From Halothiobacillus sp045689735 (GTDB lineage Bacteria; Pseudomonadota; Gammaproteobacteria; Halothiobacillales; Halothiobacillaceae), in assembly GCF_045689735.1 (NCBI RefSeq), contig NZ_CP142685.1, positions 1,674,001 to 1,738,000 on the forward strand: DNA of 64,000 nucleotides. The letters run 5' to 3'. Positions 7,884-17,023 of the stretch are shown piece after piece. Below the pieces are notes generated by a model. It worked only from the letters and a program-made list of their open reading frames with translations. It was not told where the DNA came from and did not search any database. Within the stretch, counting starts at the first letter, position 1. Each line of letters opens with the position of its first letter. Position numbers and translations under genes: made by a program.

Positions 7884-9037
7884 ACGGCACCATCCCGTTC
7901 GGTCGCCACCCGACTCAAATACCCCGCCAACAGTCGATGGTAGTAGGGAATATTCATCAAAAACGCATCATGTCCATGATTCGACTCGACTTCGGCATAG
8001 GATACGGATTTACCCGCCGCAAGCAGTGCGCGCACAATCTCGCGGGAACGCTCGGGCGCAAAACGCCAGTCGCTCGTAAAGGAAATCACCAGAAATTTCG
8101 CCGAGGCCGGGCTCAGCGCTTGGGATAAATCATCGCCGGTATCGCGCGCGGGATCGAAATAATCCAGCGCCTTGGTCATCAACAGATAGGTATTTGCATC
8201 AAAGCGATCGACGAAACTCGCGCCCTGATACCGCAGATAACTTTCGACCTGAAACTCGACATCGAAACTGTACTGAATCTTGCCCGCCCGCAGCTCGCGA
8301 CCAAACTTGGCGCGCATGGCGTCGTCCGAGAGATAGGTGATATGCCCCAACATCCGCGCCAACATCAGGCCGCGCCGAGGGATGGTGCCGTGCGCAGCAT
8401 AGCGCCCACCATGAAACTCGGGGTCCGTCACGATCGCCTGGCGTGCCACCTCATTGAACGCAATGTTCTCGGCAGATAATTTCGGCGCGGCCGCAATCAC
8501 CACGGCATGCGCGACGGCATCGGGATAACTGACCGACCACTGCAACACCTGCATCCCGCCGAGGCTGCCGCCAATCACCGCCGCCCAGCGCCGAATGCCC
8601 AAACGCTGCATCAACCGGTGTTGAGAAACCACCCAATCACGCACCGTGATGATCGGGAAATCCGGCCCATACGGCTGCCCCGTCGCTGGATCGAGGCTCA
8701 GCGGCCCGGTCGAGCCTTTACACCCACCCAGGTTATTCAGGCAGACAACAAAAAACCGATCGGTATCAATCGGCTTACCCGGCCCGATCGCCGAATCCCA
8801 CCAACCGGGCTTGCGATCAGTTTCCTGGTGGTAACCGGCCGCATGATGATCCCCAGACAGCGCGTGGCAGATCAACACCGCATTGGATGCCTGGGGATCG
8901 AGCGTACCGTAAGTTTCAAACACCAGCTCATAACCGGGCAAAACCCGGCCACTTTCAAGCGGCAAGGGTTCATCGAACAGCGCGCACTGCGGCTGCACGA
9001 TCCCGACCGATCCTGCGTTCTGCCCATCCTGACTCAA
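7880..9037 (-). CDS. metX: Homoserine O-acyltransferase MetX
   Basis: A 385-residue alpha/beta hydrolase-fold enzyme of the first committed step of methionine synthesis. The nucleophile elbow is GGSLGGMQ, and the catalytic His lies in ESNHGHDAFL near the C-terminus. The sequence NNLGGCKGSTGP is the form I associate with succinyl-CoA-using MetX (MetXS) rather than acetyl-CoA-using enzymes; this is a tentative substrate call. Translation appears to start at TTG 9037, with a weak GGGG upstream; the family's conserved N-terminus (VGIVQPQ) follows directly. It is followed by metW with a 4-base overlap. Confidence 0.92.
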   Translation of the reverse strand: MSQDGQNAGSVGIVQPQCALFDEPLPLESGRVLPGYELVFETYGTLDPQASNAVLICHALSGDHHAAGYHQETDRKPGWWDSAIGPGKPIDTDRFFVVCLNNLGGCKGSTGPLSLDPATGQPYGPDFPIITVRDWVVSQHRLMQRLGIRRWAAVIGGSLGGMQVLQWSVSYPDAVAHAVVIAAAPKLSAENIAFNEVARQAIVTDPEFHGGRYAAHGTIPRRGLMLARMLGHITYLSDDAMRAKFGRELRAGKIQYSFDVEFQVESYLRYQGASFVDRFDANTYLLMTKALDYFDPARDTGDDLSQALSPASAKFLVISFTSDWRFAPERSREIVRALLAAGKSVSYAEVESNHGHDAFLMNIPYYHRLLAGYLSRVATERDGAV

Positions 9038-9063
9038 GACTGCTTACCCCATACCGTGTTCAA

Positions 9064-9618
9064 TCAGCCAAACAACAAATTGCCCACCACCATCTGCAGC
9101 ACCTGAATCCCCAACAGGACGACCAGTGGCGACAGATCCAATCCGCCGAGCGGCGGCAGAATTCTCTGTACCGGCTGCAACAGGGGAGCGGTGAGATCGG
9201 CCAGTAATGCCACGGCGGGCGAGCCCGAATTCCCCAGCCAGGACGACAACGCCCGGAGCAACACCGTCCAAAAAAACAGATTGGTCACCGACAAAAATCC
9301 GAAATACAGCGCACTCAACACCAGGACTCCACCGCCCGGCATCCCCTTGCCCGACATCGCCGCCAACACTACGACCATCACCACAATAAGAACACCGGTC
9401 ACCAATAACGCAGCAAAATCATGCCGACGACTGTGCGGCAATAGCCGACGCAAAGGGCGCAACACCGGGTCTGTCATCCGGACGATCGACTGAGTCAGCG
9501 GATTAAAAAAGTTGCCGCGGAAAAGCTGCAAAAAATAACGCAGTAAAACCACGAAAATCGCCAGATCGAATAGCGCGCGCACCAAAAACAGCAGCGGATC
9601 GCCGAACTGGCCATTCAT
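9064..9618 (-). CDS. YggT family membrane protein
   Basis: A 184-residue protein with two YggT repeats, each of two helices around a conserved R[ML]TDP[VL]LRPLRR-type segment (second: LTAPLLQPVQRILP). The start overlaps the end of proC (ATGA). The yggS-proC-yggT order is widely conserved and is linked to cell envelope or osmotic functions, without a defined mechanism. Confidence 0.88.
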   Translation of the reverse strand: MNGQFGDPLLFLVRALFDLAIFVVLLRYFLQLFRGNFFNPLTQSIVRMTDPVLRPLRRLLPHSRRHDFAALLVTGVLIVVMVVVLAAMSGKGMPGGGVLVLSALYFGFLSVTNLFFWTVLLRALSSWLGNSGSPAVALLADLTAPLLQPVQRILPPLGGLDLSPLVVLLGIQVLQMVVGNLLFG

Positions 9619-10457
9619 GATCGCCCCTCCGTCGGCGCCGTGGCCAAGGCGGCACCCAGCTCGACGCTGCGCGCATGTGCCGCCGTCAACGCCGAAGCAA
9701 ATGCCTGGCGCAGCCCCGCCGTTTCCAGCGCCGCAATGCCGCGCTCCGTCGTGCCATTCGGCGAAGTCACCCGCGCCCGGAGCACGGAGGGCGGCTCGGC
9801 GGCCGTCATCGCCAAACGCGCCGCACCGTACACCGTTTCCAGCGTCAGTAACCGAGCCGTTTCTGCCGGCAGCCCCAACTGTTCCGCCGCCGACTGCATC
9901 GCTTCCATCACCAAAAACACATAGGCCGGGCCGCTACCGGAAAGCGCCGTGACGACATCCATCAGCGCCTCGTCTGCCACCCATTGCACCAGCCCCACGG
10001 AACGCATCAGGGATTCCGCCATATCGCGGTGCGCCGCCGACAAGTCCGCCGGAGCGAACAAGCCGGTCGCACCACAGCCCACCATCGCGGGGGTATTCGG
10101 CATTGCGCGCACCACGGCCGCATGCCCACCCAGCCAGCGCTGCAAGGCGTCGACCGTGATCCCGGCGGCCACCGAAACCACCAGCTGATCTGGCGTCAAC
10201 TGCTGGCTGAGCGCGTGCGCCACCGCAGGCACGGCCGCTGGCTTGACCGCCAGCACGATCACCTCAGCCCCTGTGGCCGCCTGATGATTTTCCTCCGTCA
10301 CGACCACCCCATACTGCCGGCTCAAGGCTTCGCGGCGCGCCGCATTAGGATCCGCGACGACGATATGTCGTCCGTTGGCGGGATGCTGTTGCAGCCCTTC
10401 GATCAAGGCCGTGGCCATATTGCCACCACCGATAAAGCCAATGTGGGCGCTTAGCAT
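9615..10457 (-). CDS. proC: Pyrroline-5-carboxylate reductase
   Basis: A 280-residue enzyme making proline from pyrroline-5-carboxylate with NAD(P)H. The Rossmann motif IGFIGGGNMATALIEGL sits at the N-terminus, and the C-terminal signature with ALSGSGPAYVFLVMEAM is present. An upstream in-frame extension is not protein-like, so the ATG at 10457 is used; AGGAG lies 11 bases before it. It lies between yggS and yggT. Confidence 0.94.
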   Translation of the reverse strand: MLSAHIGFIGGGNMATALIEGLQQHPANGRHIVVADPNAARREALSRQYGVVVTEENHQAATGAEVIVLAVKPAAVPAVAHALSQQLTPDQLVVSVAAGITVDALQRWLGGHAAVVRAMPNTPAMVGCGATGLFAPADLSAAHRDMAESLMRSVGLVQWVADEALMDVVTALSGSGPAYVFLVMEAMQSAAEQLGLPAETARLLTLETVYGAARLAMTAAEPPSVLRARVTSPNGTTERGIAALETAGLRQAFASALTAAHARSVELGAALATAPTEGRS

Positions 10458-10522
10458 GGCAATGGATACTCCTGAAAAGTAACGACAAACGCGCGTCGAT
10501 CGAAAACCGGGCTGGCGCCGCC

Positions 10523-11233
10523 TCAATGGGTCTGCGGCGACCGCGGCACCTGGACGCGGCGCGCGCCAAACAACGCCGTACCGATTCGTACATGGGTGCT
10601 CCCGGCCGCAATGGCCGCCGGGAAATCGGCACTCATCCCCATCGAAAGCATCGGCAGCGGGGCGAGTAATTGTGCATTGAGCGCGGCCAAGCGGGCAAAT
10701 CCGTCCACCTGGCCGGGCGCCGGAATCGCCATCAAACCCACCACGCACAGCCGTGGCAATGCCTGGCAGGCCGCAATCAGCGCCGCCGCCGCTTCCGGCG
10801 CCACACCGGATTTGCTGACGGAATTATCGACATTCACCTCGATAAACACCCGCAGCACCCCGCGCGATTCCGGCCGTTGTTCATTCAACCGTTCCGCAAT
10901 TTTGAGCCGATCGACGCTGTGCACCCAATCGAATGTTTCGGCAATCTTCCGCGTTTTGTTGGATTGGATTGGCCCGATGAAATGCCATTCCAATGGCGGG
11001 TTCACAGCCATTTTGGCCAAAACCTCTTGCTTAACCAATGCTTCCTGCAGATAACTTTCGGCAAATCGGCGCTGACCACAGGCGACCAGGGCGGCAATCG
11101 ATTCAGCCGATTGCCCCTTACTGACCGCCAACAAGGAAACACAGCCCGGCATCCGGCCAGCCGTCCGCTCCGCAGCCTGAATGGCCGATCGCAGCCGCTC
11201 CAGAGCGTCACAGTCCCGGTTTGATGAATTCAA
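10523..11233 (-). CDS. PLP homeostasis protein YggS/PLPBP
   Basis: A 236-residue single-domain alanine racemase-fold protein with the PLP lysine in LLAVSKG and the family motifs HFIGPIQSNK and MGMSADFPAAI plus GSTHVRIGTALFG. It binds PLP and tunes B6 and amino-acid pools without known catalysis. The only start giving the full N-terminus is TTG 11233; the next in-frame ATG would remove helix 1. It is divergent from pilT, a very common neighbour pair. Confidence 0.92.
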   Translation of the reverse strand: MNSSNRDCDALERLRSAIQAAERTAGRMPGCVSLLAVSKGQSAESIAALVACGQRRFAESYLQEALVKQEVLAKMAVNPPLEWHFIGPIQSNKTRKIAETFDWVHSVDRLKIAERLNEQRPESRGVLRVFIEVNVDNSVSKSGVAPEAAAALIAACQALPRLCVVGLMAIPAPGQVDGFARLAALNAQLLAPLPMLSMGMSADFPAAIAAGSTHVRIGTALFGARRVQVPRSPQTH

Positions 11234-11361
11234 GTTGCACCCCGACGCGGTTCGTTTTATGTTGTGCGCAGTTTGCGCGCGGTCGAAACTCGGTATTCCA
11301 TCGGTCTGATCTACGCGCGTCGCCCGAAACGAACGGAACTGCAGAACAAGGATTGCACATC

Positions 11362-12411
11362 ATGGCAGAACAACGCGGCATTGACACCTTACTCGCCTTC
11401 ACCGTCAAGAACGGCGCTTCGGATCTTCACCTTTCCGCCAACGAACCGCCTCGCGTGCGGGTCGATGGGGATATTCGCCGGATCAATTTCCCGGTGATGG
11501 AGCATAAAGAAGTGCACGCCATGGTGTATGACATCATGAACGACAAACAGCGGAAGGAATATGAAGACAACCTCGAAGTGGATTTTTCCTTCGAGCTCCC
11601 CGGCCTCGCCCGCTTCCGGGTGAATGCGTATAACCAGAACCGGGGCGCGGCCGCCGTTTTCCGTACGATTCCGAGCGAAGTGCTCTCCTTAGAGCAGCTC
11701 GCCGCACCCAATGTGTTCAAAGAGCTGTGCATGTTCCCGCGCGGCATCGTGCTGGTGACCGGCCCGACCGGCTCGGGCAAGTCCACCACCCTGGCCGCGA
11801 TGATCAACCACATCAATGACAATCGGAATGACCACATTCTGACCATTGAAGACCCGATCGAATTCGTCCATCAGAGCAAAAAATGCCTGATCAACCAACG
11901 CGAAGTCCATCGCGACACCCACAGCTTCAACGCTGCGCTGCGCTCCGCTCTGCGGGAGGATCCGGATGTCATCCTGGTCGGCGAATTGCGCGATCTTGAA
12001 ACCATTCGCCTGGCGCTGACCGCCGCAGAAACTGGCCACCTAGTGTTCGCCACCCTGCACACCAGTTCGGCGGCCAAGACGATCGACCGGGTCGTCGATG
12101 TCTTCCCCGCGGCCGAAAAAGACATGGTTCGCTCGATGCTCTCGGAATCCCTGCGCGCCGTCATCTCGCAAACCCTGCTCAAGAAGATCGGCGGCGGGCG
12201 GGTGGCCGCGCACGAAATCATGCTGGGCACCCCCGCCATTCGCAACCTGATCCGCGAAAACAAGATCGCCCAGATGTATTCCGCCATCCAAACCGGCCAG
12301 ACACAGGGCATGCAAACCCTGGATCAGAACCTGTTGCAGTTGATGAAGCGCGGGATTATTTCCCGTGAAGATGCACGGGCACGGGCGCAAAACAAAGCCG
12401 ATTTCGCCTGA
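11362..12411 (+). CDS. pilT: Type IV pilus retraction ATPase PilT
   Basis: A 349-residue secretion-type ATPase that powers pilus depolymerisation and twitching. It has a Walker A GPTGSGKST from residue 134, the Asp box LTIEDPIEF, Walker B DPDVILVGELRD, the His box ATLHTSSAAKTIDRV, and the C-terminal AIRNLIRENK motif typical of true PilT. Length matches the family. The ATG at 11362 is used because the in-frame extension before it is not conserved-looking; AAGGA lies 9 bases upstream. Two further paralogues follow. Confidence 0.95.
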   Translation: MAEQRGIDTLLAFTVKNGASDLHLSANEPPRVRVDGDIRRINFPVMEHKEVHAMVYDIMNDKQRKEYEDNLEVDFSFELPGLARFRVNAYNQNRGAAAVFRTIPSEVLSLEQLAAPNVFKELCMFPRGIVLVTGPTGSGKSTTLAAMINHINDNRNDHILTIEDPIEFVHQSKKCLINQREVHRDTHSFNAALRSALREDPDVILVGELRDLETIRLALTAAETGHLVFATLHTSSAAKTIDRVVDVFPAAEKDMVRSMLSESLRAVISQTLLKKIGGGRVAAHEIMLGTPAIRNLIRENKIAQMYSAIQTGQTQGMQTLDQNLLQLMKRGIISREDARARAQNKADFA

Positions 12412-12479
12412 TTCACCGGCCGCCGAGCCACGGTGGCCATCCCAGTTTTCCGCGCGACGCACACGAGGGAATTGCACGA

Positions 12480-13628
12480 ATGGATCGTCAGCAAGCCGCC
12501 AACTATGTTCAAGGCCTTCTGCGCAAGGCCGTAGACCTGAATGCCTCGGATTTATTTGTCACCGTCGGCGCGCCCCCTTCCGCCAAAATCAATGGCGAAA
12601 TCACCCAGCTCACTGAGCAGGCACTCTCGACTAACCATACCCAGATGCTGGTTCGGTCGATCATGAATGACAAACAGGTGGCCGCATTTGAAGAAACCCG
12701 TGAGGCCAACTTCGCCATCTCCCTGCCCGGCGTGGCGCGTTTTCGCGTGAATGCCTTCATGCAGCGCGGCAGCGTCGGCATGGTGTTGCGGATGATTCGT
12801 TCGGATGTGCCCAAATTCGACGAGCTGCTCTTGCCCAAAGTGCTCGAAGATATCGCCATGACCAAGCGCGGTCTGGTGATTTTCGTCGGCGCGACCAGCT
12901 CAGGAAAATCCACCTCACTGGCGGCAATGCTCGATTACCGCAATGAAAACTCTGCCGGGCACATCGTCACCATCGAAGACCCGATCGAGTATGTGCATCG
13001 CCATAAAAAGTGCCTGGTCACGCAGCGTGAAGTCGGCGTGGATACGGAAACCTTCGAGTCCGCGCTGAAAAACACCCTGCGGCAAGCACCCGATGTCATC
13101 CTGATTGGCGAGATTCGTGAACGCGAAACCATGGATCACGCCATTGCCTTCGCCGAAACCGGCCACTTGTGCCTTGCGACCCTGCACGCCAACAACACCA
13201 ACCAGGCACTCGACCGGATCATCAACTTTTTCCCCGAAGAACGGCGGCATCAGCTGTTGATGGATCTCTCGCTCAACCTCAAGGCGGTCGTGTCGCAGCG
13301 GCTGCTCCGCAAGGAAGAAGGCAGTGGGCGCGTGCCGGCGGTCGAAGTGCTGATCAACACCCCGTTGATCGGCGATTTGATTTTTAAGGGCGATGTACAC
13401 GAAATCAAAGAGGTTATGAAACGCTCGCGTGAGCACGGCATGCAAACCTTCGACCAAGCCCTGTTGGATCTATACGATCAGGGGCTGGTCAGCTATCAGG
13501 AAGCCCTTCGTAATGCTGATTCGCAAAATGATCTGCGCCTGTCGATCAAACTCAACAGTAAACGCGGCCTGCCGAAAAACATGATGGAAACCGATGATGG
13601 TTTGCGGATCGAGAAAGACGACGAGTAA
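12480..13628 (+). CDS. pilU: PilU-type retraction ATPase, copy 1
   Basis: A 382-residue PilT paralogue with Walker A GATSSGKST from residue 137, TIEDPIEYVH, LIGEIRERETMDHA and LATLHANNTNQALDRI. The C-terminal tail beyond the PilT-like core is about 30 residues longer, as in PilU. PilU works with PilT to strengthen retraction in other species. It starts 68 bases after pilT with GAGGGA upstream, so it is likely in one transcript. Confidence 0.9.
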   Translation: MDRQQAANYVQGLLRKAVDLNASDLFVTVGAPPSAKINGEITQLTEQALSTNHTQMLVRSIMNDKQVAAFEETREANFAISLPGVARFRVNAFMQRGSVGMVLRMIRSDVPKFDELLLPKVLEDIAMTKRGLVIFVGATSSGKSTSLAAMLDYRNENSAGHIVTIEDPIEYVHRHKKCLVTQREVGVDTETFESALKNTLRQAPDVILIGEIRERETMDHAIAFAETGHLCLATLHANNTNQALDRIINFFPEERRHQLLMDLSLNLKAVVSQRLLRKEEGSGRVPAVEVLINTPLIGDLIFKGDVHEIKEVMKRSREHGMQTFDQALLDLYDQGLVSYQEALRNADSQNDLRLSIKLNSKRGLPKNMMETDDGLRIEKDDE

Positions 13629-13670
13629 CCGATCTCCCGCCGCACCGCCCCCACTCTCAATGGAACTGAC

Positions 13671-14834
13671 ATGAGTCAAGACGCCCCGCTCGACCCCTAC
13701 CTCAAACTTCTGGCCGAAAAAGAAGGTTCGGATCTGTATTTCAGTACCGGCGCGCTCCCTGCGGTCAAAATCCAGGGTGAACTGCGCTTTATTGGCAAAG
13801 ACCGACTCCGTCCCGGACAGGTCGAAGACCTCGTCAAATCCATCCTCAGCCCGGAACAAACCGACCGCTTTTATCGGGACATGGAGCTGAACCTCGCCTT
13901 GAGCCGGCCAACCCTCGGCCGCTTTCGCGTTAATATCTTCATGCAACGCGGCGAATGGGCGATGGTGATCCGCTTCATCAAAAGTGAAATTCCACGCATC
14001 TCGGACTTAAGCCTGCCGAATGTGCTCGAAAAACTCATCGAAGAACGGCGCGGCCTGATTCTGATTGTCGGCGCGACCGGTTCGGGCAAGTCCACCACCC
14101 TCGCCGCAATGATCGATTATCGCGCCGAAGCCCGCCCAGGGCACATTCTCACCATCGAAGATCCGATGGAATTTGCCTTCAAGCACCGCAACTCCATCGT
14201 CAACCAACGCGAGGTCGGGGTGGACACCCACAGTTACGCCGCTGCGTTGAAAGAGGCACTGCGTGAAGCGCCCGATGTCATCATGATCGGCGAGGTGCGG
14301 GATCGGGATACGATGGAACACGCCCTGGCCTATGCGGACACCGGGCATCTGTGCATCAGCACCCTGCACGCGACCAATGCGCATCAGGCGCTGGATCGGA
14401 TCATCCGCTTTTTCCCAGCAGAAGGACGAGATCAGCTGCTGATGGATTTGTCGCTCAACCTCAAGGCCATCATTTCCCAGCGCCTCGTGATCGGCACGCA
14501 AGGCATGCGGGTGCCGGCGGTAGAAATCATGCTCAATACGCCCTTTATTGCCGATCTGATCAAACGCGGTGAGATTGACGCCATGAAGGACGCCATGGAG
14601 AAAAACGAGCTGGAAGGCTCGCAAACCTTCGATATGTCACTCCACAGCCTGTGGAAAGCCGGCCGCATCGACCGCGAAGAAGCCCTGAAAAATGCCGACA
14701 GCCGCGCCAACCTCGAATGGCGGATGAACTTCGGTGGCGCAAAGGATGAGTTGCGCGCCTCCGCCAGCCAAATCAGCCAACACATGCCGAAAACAAGCCA
14801 GACGCACGACCACGATCTACCGCCGCTGGACTGA
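13671..14834 (+). CDS. PilU-type retraction ATPase, copy 2
   Basis: A 387-residue third member with Walker A GATGSGKST from residue 134, TIEDPMEFAFKHRNS, MIGEVRDRDTMEHA and ISTLHATNAHQALDRI. It is nearer to copy 1 than to PilT over the core (FFP-EGR-QLLMDLSLNLKA-ISQRL) and has its own Gln/His-rich tail. It begins 42 bases after copy 1 and ends the operon at a strong terminator. All catalytic boxes are intact. Confidence 0.88.
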   Translation: MSQDAPLDPYLKLLAEKEGSDLYFSTGALPAVKIQGELRFIGKDRLRPGQVEDLVKSILSPEQTDRFYRDMELNLALSRPTLGRFRVNIFMQRGEWAMVIRFIKSEIPRISDLSLPNVLEKLIEERRGLILIVGATGSGKSTTLAAMIDYRAEARPGHILTIEDPMEFAFKHRNSIVNQREVGVDTHSYAAALKEALREAPDVIMIGEVRDRDTMEHALAYADTGHLCISTLHATNAHQALDRIIRFFPAEGRDQLLMDLSLNLKAIISQRLVIGTQGMRVPAVEIMLNTPFIADLIKRGEIDAMKDAMEKNELEGSQTFDMSLHSLWKAGRIDREEALKNADSRANLEWRMNFGGAKDELRASASQISQHMPKTSQTHDHDLPPLD

Positions 14835-14932
14835 CCCCTTCTAATTCAGACGGAATCGTTCTGCTCGACCCGCCGGACGATTGATCCTCCGGCTGAAACA
14901 TGCCGAACCTGCGCCCCTTGCAGCAAACCACC

Positions 14933-14959
14933 AACCCCGTTCTCACGGGGTTTTCTTTT
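14933..14959 (+). terminator. Terminator of the pilT-pilU-pilU operon
   Basis: AACCCCGT and ACGGGGTT form an 8-bp stem with a 4-base loop, followed by TTCTTTTTTT. It lies about 100 bases after the third ATPase gene. The 346-base gap from 14835 to 15180 holds this terminator and the fcc promoter region and no gene I can support. Confidence 0.88.
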
Positions 14960-14982
14960 TTTCGCGCCGAGCCGCCTGAGCA

Positions 14983-15072
14983 GATCATCTATTAGTTTTA
15001 TGGATGATCGATTAGCCAAGGGAATAGATATATTTATTTCAACTATATACATAAGAAATTCTTATCTATAAT
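14983..15072 (+). promoter_or_regulatory. AT-rich control region of the fcc operon
   Basis: A TATAAT hexamer lies at 15067-15072, without a good -35 hexamer at the right distance. A perfect 7-bp palindrome around one central base (ATAAGAA, A, TTCTTAT; 15051-15065) sits directly before it, where the spacer would be. A second inverted repeat (GATCATC and GATGATC, 13 bases apart) occupies 14983-15009. The weak -35 with palindromes suggests regulated transcription; which protein binds is unknown. Confidence 0.5.
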
Positions 15073-15180
15073 ACCAACCAGACCTGTGACTGCCGAAATC
15101 CGTCACTTTCCGCGCGACTTTTGTGCGCTTCCCCAGTCCCGGTTCGCTTTGCTCGACACGCTGTGAGGAGTTTTATACAA

Positions 15181-15519
15181 ATGAAATCAACCAGGTACAA
15201 AGCGTTGGCGGCTGCATTCAGCCTCGCGCTCAGCTCAACCGCCTTCGCCCAGGAAGACAAGGCAGCCCAAGCACCCGCAACGATCATGATGGCGCAGACC
15301 TGCGGCGGCTGCCATGGCACCCAAGGCGCCGTACAAGGCACCGCTTTCATGCCTCTGGCCGGCATGCCAGAAGGACAATTTATTCGCGCGATGAAAGCTT
15401 TCGCGGACGGCACTCGTCCCTCCACCCTGATGAGTCCCTTGGCACGCTCGTTCAGCGCAGAAGAAATCCAGGCCATGGCCGCTTATTTCGCGCAATTCCC
15501 CAAAGTTCAGGCGCAATGA
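15181..15519 (+). CDS. fccA: Flavocytochrome c sulfide dehydrogenase, cytochrome subunit
   Basis: A 112-residue periplasmic monohaem cytochrome c: signal peptide ending at AFA-QE, one haem site C41-GGC-H45, and a probable axial Met in the STLMSPL segment. It takes electrons from the FccB flavin. GAGGAG lies about 10 bases before the ATG at 15181, and the longer open frame upstream has no signal peptide. fccB starts just after its stop. FccA often has two haems in phototrophs; the short one-haem form occurs in chemotrophic sulfur bacteria. Confidence 0.9.
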   Translation: MKSTRYKALAAAFSLALSSTAFAQEDKAAQAPATIMMAQTCGGCHGTQGAVQGTAFMPLAGMPEGQFIRAMKAFADGTRPSTLMSPLARSFSAEEIQAMAAYFAQFPKVQAQ

Positions 15520-15527
15520 GGTGCGAG

Positions 15528-16895
15528 ATGAAATCCCATTCCAATCTTAACCGTCGTCGTTTTTTACAACTCACCGCTGGCGCTGCCACGGTTGGCCTGA
15601 ACATGGGGCAAGTCCGCGCTGCGGAAACAGCGCATGTCGTCGTGATCGGCGGCGGCGTTGGCGGCGCCACATTCGCCAAATACCTGCGCCTGTACGCGCC
15701 CGAGGTGAAGGTGACGATCATCGAGCGCAATCGCCAATACCAGCGGCCTTATGGCTCGAGTGAAGTTATCGTGGGCAATGTCGACATGGATGCCATCACG
15801 ATTTCTTATGACGCGCTGCAAAAGAAACACGGGGTACAGTTTGTTTTCGATACCGTCAACGGGGTCGATTTTGCCACCCGCACGGTCTCCACGGAGGGCG
15901 GACAAAAACTCGTGTATGACCGGCTGGTCGTTTCGCCCGGCATTTCCTTCGATTACAGCAAAGTCCCGGGCATGGAATCCCCGGAAGCCCAGCAGCTCAT
16001 CCCACACGGCTGGAATGCAGGCGACCAACTGCTGGCGCTGAAGAAGCAATTGGATGCCGTTCCGGTCAATGGCACGGTCGTCATTGTGCCGCCGCCGAAC
16101 CCATACCGTTGCCCGCCTGGCCCCTATGAGCGCGCCGGCCTGATTGCCCAGCACTTGCTCGATCGCGGCGACAAGCATCCGCGCGTCCTCATTCTCGATC
16201 CGAAAAACGGCTTCACCACCGATGTCACCATGCTGCAAGCCTGGAATCGACTGTATGGCATGAATCTGCCCAAGCCGTTCGAGAAAAATTACACGGCCGA
16301 ACAACTGGCCACCTTCAAGAAGTATGACCAGCCCGGCGTGATTGAATGGGTCATGGCCGAAGAAGGCGGCCGGGTCGTAAAGGTCGATGCGGTCAACAAA
16401 ACGGTGGAGACCGAAAAGGGCGTCATCAAAGCGGACATGATCAACCTGATTCCGCCGCTCAAAGCCGGCCAGATTGCGCTGGATCTCGGGCTGGCCGATG
16501 CCTCTGGCTGGTGTCCGGTCGATATGAAAACCTTCGAATCGACCAAACAACCCCGTGTGCATGTCATCGGGGATGCCTGCATCGCGGGCGATATGCCGAA
16601 ATCTGGTTATTCGGCCAACAGTCAGGCGAAAGTCGTTGCGCTGCAAATCAAGGCACTGCTGGCGGGGCAGGAACCGATCGCACCGGTTCTGCAGAATACC
16701 TGCTACGCCCTGGCCGGTCGTTCGGACTACGGCATGTTCGTCGCTGATGTCTTCCGCCAGAACGCACAAGGGATCTTGAAGCGCGCCGATCAGCCCCGGT
16801 ATCTGCCGTTCAATGCCTCCGAGGCGCAATACCGTCTCTCGGCAGTGTATCTGCACGCCTGGATGGACAGCTTCACCCAAGACATTTTTGCGTAA
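15528..16895 (+). CDS. fccB: Flavocytochrome c sulfide dehydrogenase, flavoprotein subunit
   Basis: A 455-residue FAD enzyme that oxidises sulfide to sulfur or polysulfide in the periplasm and passes electrons to FccA. It has a Tat signal (NRRRFLQL), the FAD motif VVIGGGVGGATFAKYL, and both redox cysteines, Cys195 in PYRCPPGPYER and Cys392 in LQNTCYAL, matching the active disulfide of the family. A second FAD segment (HVIGDACIAGDMPKSGYSAN) is intact. The ATG at 15528 has GAGGTG four bases upstream; an alternative ATG at 15516 overlaps the fccA stop. Confidence 0.95.
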   Translation: MKSHSNLNRRRFLQLTAGAATVGLNMGQVRAAETAHVVVIGGGVGGATFAKYLRLYAPEVKVTIIERNRQYQRPYGSSEVIVGNVDMDAITISYDALQKKHGVQFVFDTVNGVDFATRTVSTEGGQKLVYDRLVVSPGISFDYSKVPGMESPEAQQLIPHGWNAGDQLLALKKQLDAVPVNGTVVIVPPPNPYRCPPGPYERAGLIAQHLLDRGDKHPRVLILDPKNGFTTDVTMLQAWNRLYGMNLPKPFEKNYTAEQLATFKKYDQPGVIEWVMAEEGGRVVKVDAVNKTVETEKGVIKADMINLIPPLKAGQIALDLGLADASGWCPVDMKTFESTKQPRVHVIGDACIAGDMPKSGYSANSQAKVVALQIKALLAGQEPIAPVLQNTCYALAGRSDYGMFVADVFRQNAQGILKRADQPRYLPFNASEAQYRLSAVYLHAWMDSFTQDIFA

Positions 16896-17023
16896 AGCAG
16901 AACCCGCCCGTCCCAGCGGGCACGCGGCGCGGGTACCGCCGCAGCAGATGTTTGCGCCGACACCGGGGTGGGGTGCCGCCCCTTGGCTCAGATAGATTAA
17001 AAAATAACGAGGAGGGTCTGACT

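Noticed and set aside
15564..16880. A 438-codon open frame antisense to fccB
   Set aside because: It lies fully opposite a confident conserved gene; high GC and codon bias make such shadows common, and the product has no recognisable domain.
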